This document shows positions 58,208 through 64,000 of a DNA stretch of 64,000 nt, piece after piece. Source of the stretch: Malania oleifera (lineage: Eukaryota; Streptophyta; Magnoliopsida; Santalales; Ximeniaceae); NCBI RefSeq assembly GCF_029873635.1, contig NC_080426.1:50172093-50236092 (forward strand), read 5' to 3'. Within the stretch, counting starts at the first letter, position 1, and every line of letters begins with the position of its first letter. Below the pieces are notes generated by a model. That model was not told where the DNA came from, ran no database searches, and was given only the letters and a program-made list of their open reading frames with translations. The position numbers were made by a program, and so were the translations under genes.

Positions 58208-58220
58208 TGGTATCAGAGCC
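58208..58220 (+). promoter_or_regulatory. Primer binding site, element F
   Basis: TGGTATCAGAGCC, two bases after the LTR end, complementary to initiator Met-tRNA. Confidence 0.93.
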
Positions 58221-58503
58221 TCGTTGCAAAAGACTTAACCTCTTATGCTAAAGATCACAACGGCTCAACTTTTCAGTATATCCCAATTTTGAGGGTGAGC
58301 ACTTCACAAATTCTCCATTATTTTCACTGCGTAGATTTTACTATGTGTTTATTTAAAATATCGATGTAAAATCGATTGATTAGAGGTTTTGGAATATGCT
58401 TCATACAGGATATCATATCCCATGGAAAATTGTTTTTAAAATTGCACGTTTCCCAAAATCTAAAAATGATTTGAAAATGCATGACTTTAACTTAATGCAA
58501 ATC

Positions 58504-59784
58504 ATTTGTATTGGTTTTTTGAGTCCGATCTCCGTTTTGATGCTGACAAACACAAACAGTTCTTATGTGTGCTTTTAAGTGCGTGAATAGGTATAATTTG
58601 GGTCACACATAGATCACGAGGACATGGAAGCCATGACACGACTCAAAGCTCATATTTGGCGTATTCCATAGAGTTAAAGAGCAAAGAAGAAGGAAGAGGA
58701 CATTTGTGCTTTATTTGTGTTGCATTTATTTTCATATCTCTGGTCAGTAATAATGCATGCATCTGCATGATATGGATTGTATGCTCAGATGGCCGTAATT
58801 TGACTATAGGGAACCGAATGACCTTAGGCTGTTGACCAACACCAAATTTTTTCAGTGTCCCCAAATGACCTAGAATGACCCTAGGACACTCACATGCTAT
58901 TTATTTTGAAAATCATTTTTGAGAATATAGTTTGGTTCTCTCCCAGATTATTTCCTTGATAAATATTCTTTAGGAGAAAATTATTTATTGCACAAATATT
59001 TCCTTGAACATAAACTCCATATTCTCTAAATACTTTTATTTGAAATAATCCTTGTTGGAGAACATAATAATATCCATGTATTTTATTTGCGCAAATTATT
59101 TAGATAAGCACCTTTACTCCCCTGAGCATTATTTCATATCATTGGAGTGTGTATTTTATTGAGCTTATTGTGTACATTTCAGCTTGTATGTTTCAAAAGC
59201 ATTTTCATGTACAAAAATGGTTTTATTGTACAGTTGGGTTTACCCTGTGAATTGAACTGGGGAGTCTTAGCCCCATAAGTGAGACCGGTTCGATTTAGCC
59301 CGGAATTGAACTGTGGAGTCTTAACCCCATAAGTGAGACCGGTTCAGCTCAGTCTGAAAATTGAACTGGGGTTTTTATTGCCCTCTAAGGAGAGGATGTA
59401 AAAGGCTTTTGCTCCCTCCGGTTAAGTGAGCAAGTATAGTGGAATCCTTGGGGGGTATGCATAAGACGGGGATATAGGCTGGTTTGGCTAAACCTCGATA
59501 AATCTGGTGTTGCTCTCTCTATCTTATTTAAATTCCCACACCTTAATTTTAGCATGTGTATGAATGTTTATTTAATGTTAAAGTTATTTGCATGCACACA
59601 TTTGATTTAAATAAGATATTGCACACGTGTATGTTCGCTTTTATTGTTAAACTCATTTTACATACACGTATATATGTTGAATGAGATGAGTTGTGGGGAA
59701 TCGGCAAAATATTTTAAACTAGACGAAAAGTTTTAAATGTCATATTCACTCCCCTCTTGGGATCACACCAATTACAACAATTTG
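58504..59784 (+). mobile_element. Copia solo LTR, 1271 bp, inside element F, ATTTG target duplication
   Basis: LTR 58509-59779. It shares GAGTCCGATC...CGTTTTGATG and the CCTCTTGGGATCACACCAATT end with element F's LTRs but is clearly diverged. ATTTG flanks it exactly (58504-58508, 59780-59784). The first bases are TA, not TG, consistent with a single G-to-A change. Confidence 0.83.
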
Positions 59785-59888
59785 AGTGTCATGCATACTT
59801 TTACTTTGCCTTAGCTACTAATGTTATTGAAAAGTTCATGTCTTGTTGTAGTGTTAAGGTTTCTGGGAATATTTGAAAATGTAGAAAA

Positions 59889-59922
<34 letters not shown>

Positions 59923-62868
59923 GAAAGCCACTATGAGCTTAATCAATTAAGAAGGAGTAAACTGGAAAGGTAGATCTTCCTCCTTCTACATTATTTGATG
60001 CTTGATTCACATGTTGTATGTTTTATGTTTATTCTTACTATGTGAATCTTGTGATGTTTGCATACCATCTTATGAAGTGTTTTTTAAAAGGAATTTTTTC
60101 TCATAAGATCTTTATTAGAATATAATATATAAAGGGAGCATAATGCTTTAAATGCCTAAATAGTATTTTGTGCTTAAAATTTCAAATTTTAAAATACACT
60201 ATTGTTTTATTAAGATTTGTTGAATAGCATGCCTATATGAAAACTAAAGTGATATGTCCAATCTATGCTTAATATATCATCATGATTGGTCAATTTTAGA
60301 AAATGCATTTTTGAGTGAATCTCCTTTAAATGGACAAAACAGTTTTAATTGCTATAAGATTCATGATGCTCTATATGCTTAAAGTTTAAAACTCCTGAAT
60401 ATAGCATGACTTGTCCATCACACAGTTTTTAATTTTAGGGAATTAATATTATATATATCATATACCCTTAAATTCACAATGGAACTTAAAGCTCATCCCG
60501 TATTTGAAAATTTTGTTATGCCAAATACTATTATTAATATGAAATTCTTTGATTGCATAACTGAGGGGGAGCACAGATTTTTTGTTAAAATCAACTGTTT
60601 GAGCTAAATGCCACTATCCTGTGCTTGTTAAATGCTTGCATTATTTAATGGATAGTTTATATTTTATTTAATTGAACTACCTGATTGCATATTTAGTTTA
60701 GAATGCCTCCTGCATGACGGATACAGTTGATGAGAATTGCATGCTGGTAGTGGATATAGGTTCTCGCATGCCTTTAACTGAATGGTATCTGCATGATACA
60801 TATTATTTTATGTTGTTTGCTTGAATCTATCAGGTTTCAGGTACATGAAAAAATGGGGAAAAGTCCAATTTACAGACGAAATGCTGCCGAAATTTTGGTA
60901 GAATTTTTCCCAAAAATAAAACCATGTATCAAGATAATTAGTTATTGCATGCCCAAATGTTTTTGAAAGGATGAGTGAATGATAAATGAATATTTATTTT
61001 CATTTGTAGTTAAAAACGCATGCACAATAACATATAGGGAAGACTATACTGAACATATGATAAAATGCCTTAACAAAAAACCAGTATAGTTGCATTAAAA
61101 AGACCACTTATACTGTCTGGTATACTTAGTGAAATCAATTTTTGATTAGTATAAGTAACACATTTCCCTTCCTAGGATGCACAGTAATTGCATAGGTTAG
61201 TACATGTAAAATCCAAACCGCTATATATTTTGAAGACATGTACACATGTAGTTTGTGTCTTAGGATGAACTTAGTTCATGAACACCATTTGGTCAAATTC
61301 TTTGGATTATGTACTTTTTCTCCAGACCCAAATGGTAGAGCATCATCCCTTTTAAATTGAATGTCCTATATTTTGATGATGGTCCATTGACTAAAGAATT
61401 TGCATGACTTAGGGGGAGTTTTTTATTTTGCGCACGCTCAGTGTGTTTTGAGTTGTGCCATCCCCTATTGCATAATTTTTGAGTATAGCATTGATTGGTT
61501 ATCGTGCATTGAATAGATATGCAATATGTTATGCTTGTGTGTTGAACGCCTAATATTTGCTACATGTTGAAATCCTTTGGAGGATGAATATATGATGATT
61601 GCGCTTTAAATGAATATCTTGTTTGAAAATGAACTCATGTATGCATGCAAATATACAAGGGGAGCTTAAGCTCCGTCCTCAAGAAAAAGATCAAAATCAC
61701 CTATCTTATGGACTCATGTGCCTCATTGTTTTTGTTTTTGACTCCTGAAGTTGTTCTTAGTACCTTGAGCATCATATAGTCCTTCATTGAATTATACTTC
61801 GATATGGATTGTTCTTGGCATGTACAAATACTTTTTAGGACTTTATTTCAATCTTTCGGTGCATGTGTTTCCTATATGAGTGATTATACTGGTTGCTTGT
61901 TGAAAATTTCCTAATTACCATCTAGTATATTTGCTTAAATTGTTGCTTATACTGTTTAATGAATTTTCACAATTTGTATCAGTATAAGTAGTTAACAGCA
62001 TCTAAGCTCGTATTCAAATTGATAGGGGGTCCTTTTGAACTTAAATTTTCATCTTGTTGTGCACACCCATTCTTTTGCTTAGATCTATATTAAATTTTCA
62101 GTGGCATGTAGATTAAAGTATGATGATTGTATTGAAAATCTTAAATGAAAATATGTTATTTAGCCAAAAGTCAATTTAAGTTTTGCCATATGATCTTGCA
62201 ATTAATTTGTATGATATTTTTGAATCAATATGGTTACATTTATTTCTAGTTAATGAAATGTTCCGTGCTTGAATGTATACCAGAAAAATTTTGCTTGCTT
62301 TAGTTCTTATGTTAAAGTTTCTTTTTCAACAAGCATTGTCCCCAGAACTTATTAGTAATATCCAAAAGGGGAATTTTTTTTTTGGCAAGAATGATCTTAT
62401 AATTTCTAAATCTTATTTCTTGTCTATGAGCTTAAAAGCAATCATGACAGGTACTATTTAGTTTAAAAAAACCATTTGTGTTATGATTTTTTAAAAAAGT
62501 TTTTAAGCGCTTTGGACTTTAAATAGTATTCTTTTCAAAGAAATTTTGTTTTAGTCCTTTTTCTGATGACAAAAGGGGGAGATGCTTCTTGAGCAAAATT
62601 ATAAACCCCTTTTATCTCTCTGCCTTTTGTTATTCAAAATGGAAAATGACAAATGCACAAATTTGAATATTTTGTTAAAATAGCTCCAAACATAAACTGC
62701 ACACTGAACCACTGAGCTTAACTATCAACTTGAAAATTTGTGAAGTCTTCATGTTTATGATTGAGCATTTTTGAATATCATTTTGAATTTATGCATATTG
62801 TAAGGGGAAGCCTTATCAGGCAATCCCAATTTTGCTCCTGTGTTTGTCATCATAAAAAATAAGGAGAT
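59785..62868 (+). other. Non-coding interior of element F
   Basis: About 3.1 kb with no frame longer than some 62 codons. It contains a GA run (59891-59920) and several GGGGAG tracts (about 60565, 61412, 61657 and 62574). The polypurine tract proper (62854-62868) directly precedes the right LTR. Confidence 0.65.
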
Positions 62869-64000
62869 TGTTGACTTTTTGAGTCCGATCCCTGTTTTGA
62901 TAATGATAAACCACAATATCCCACTTGTGTAACTGAGTATGAACATGTTTATATTTCTATAAGCACAAGTGATGAATGCAAAATGGAAGCCATAAAGAGT
63001 ACTGAGAAGAACACCAATTGGCGTATTCCATGGAACATTGAGGAGTAGAAGACACGAAGGCTTTATTTATTTTCTGGGTTGCAATAGTAATTAGGATTAA
63101 ATGTGCATGCATTTTACATGATTTAAATTAAAGCTCTACCTGACCTTAGATTGACCATAGGACCTCCAAGTAACATGAAAAACCCTTTTCATAAAATGTC
63201 TAACTTATTCAAAGGTTTTTAAATGGTTTTAAAGTTAGAAGAAGGAAAAAACTAAATTTTTCAAAGGGGTCGGTCAACCGGCTAGTCGACCAAACTTTAG
63301 AAATGAGTAATTTTATCACTTAATTCGATCTTATCTCAAACTATGTTCAACATGAAAATTGTGGCATTTTCCCTTAGATTTCGTTTGACTCCAAGAACGT
63401 CCAAATTGGAGTTACGAAAAAAGTTATGCCTAAAACACTGAAAGGTGTCCGCAATAGAAAAACTCCCTTCATGTTTCTTCCATCTCATTGATGGGAATTT
63501 TTCTCAATCCAAAACTTCTTATCTTAAAATATGTTTAACATGAAAGTTGTGGTATTTTCTCTTAGATTTCTATTTATATCAAGAACATCCAATTTGGAGT
63601 TGTATAGAAAAAGTTATTGCCAAAACACTGAACAGTGTTTGCGCAAAAAAGTCGAGGCCGGTCTACCGAACCTTCATTACGGTCGACCGAAGCTCGCGGA
63701 TTTCAAGCCTTGGTCGACCAAACCTTGAGCTTGGTTGACCAAACTTCTCGGAAAAGTATCCCAATGGCCGAAAATGGCTAATTTTCAAAATAAAAATATA
63801 TTTTAAGATCCCAATGACTATATAACGGTCACAAGGGGTTTTTGCCTATAAATATAACCCCAAAACACTTGAAATATGTTGGAGAATCCCTTTGTTAATT
63901 TAGTTTATCATTCTTTGATTCTCCCACACTTCTATACCCCATTTGTTCTTTAAATTCTCATTTTCTCCTACTCTTCTTTTATTTTAAAATCATTTTGGGA
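62869..64000 (+). repeat. Right LTR of element F (partial)
   Basis: Starts TGTTGACTTTTTGAGTCC after the polypurine tract and aligns with 55683-56820 of the left LTR to the end of the window. Promoter motifs: GTCGACCG-type sites 63659-63742 and TATAAATA at 63847-63854. Confidence 0.9.

Larger units (their letters stand above)
55683..64000 (+). mobile_element. SIRE-like Ty1/copia retrotransposon (element F), cut by the window end
   Basis: Left LTR 55683-58205, primer site 58208-58220, interior to 62868, right LTR from 62869 continuing beyond the window. Both LTRs share GACTTTTTGAGTCCGATCCC near the start and the same promoter region. The LTR end ...CTCTTGGGATCACACCAATT...CAACA with TTGGTATCAGAGCC, and the TTTGTCATCAT...GGAGATTGTTGACT junction, are typical of SIRE/Maximus-type copia elements. 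The interior has no gag or pol that I can recognise, so this copy is non-autonomous. Confidence 0.8.

Noticed and set aside
3047-58220. TGGTATCAGAGC motifs as possible tRNA gene pieces
   Set aside because: They are 12-13 bp primer binding sites directly after LTR ends; no cloverleaf can be formed around them.

Overview
The window looks like nuclear DNA of a flowering plant, probably a eudicot. It is AT-rich, it is built mostly of nested transposable elements, and I can support only one host protein-coding gene. That gene belongs to the DUF2358 (NTF2-like) family. I cannot name the species. I found no rRNA or tRNA genes, CRISPR arrays or bacterial features.

Layout, left to right. (1) 1-2445: right-hand part of a CACTA (En/Spm-type) DNA transposon; its left end lies outside the window. 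It sits inside the 5' LTR of the next element. (2) 2446-20387: a decayed Ty3/gypsy chromovirus-like retrotransposon (element B) with gag, protease, RT, RNase H and integrase remnants. Its integrase is split by (3) 7312-17469: element A, a tandem LTR-gag-LTR-gag-LTR array of a gag-only, non-autonomous retrotransposon, flanked by a decayed 5-bp target duplication. (4) 20388-26615: element C, a long-LTR non-coding retrotransposon whose 5' LTR was the landing site of B. (5) 26616-28025: fragments of a C-related LTR (element D) and of an antisense copia LTR.

(6) 29210-50634: a DUF2358 gene of two exons (29210-29583 and 50133-50634) that splice in phase across an intron of about 20.5 kb. The intron holds a Ty1/copia element (E) interrupted by an RTE-type LINE, which itself carries two solo LTRs. 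It also holds a PIF/Harbinger-like MITE with a hAT-like MITE inside it, a Mutator-like element that may carry a captured gene fragment, another hAT-like MITE, and a 2.8-kb solo LTR. (7) 50635-54640: 3' UTR and unassigned intergenic DNA. (8) 54640-64000: an older copia LTR and leader fragment, into which a SIRE-like copia element (F) was inserted. F has a complete left LTR, a non-coding interior with a solo LTR, and a right LTR cut by the window end.

No transposon in the window has an intact coding capacity. Gag, pol and LINE frames are broken by stops and frameshifts, and many of the stops look like C-to-T or G-to-A changes. The nesting gives a relative insertion order: C before B; B before A and before the CACTA element; copia E before the LINE; the LINE before its solo LTRs. 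I did not find a clearly new biological system. The observations most worth checking are the tandem gag-only array, the GTCGAC-type palindrome clusters upstream of the TATA box in several LTR families, the transposon-filled intron with preserved reading phase, and the possible Pack-MULE.
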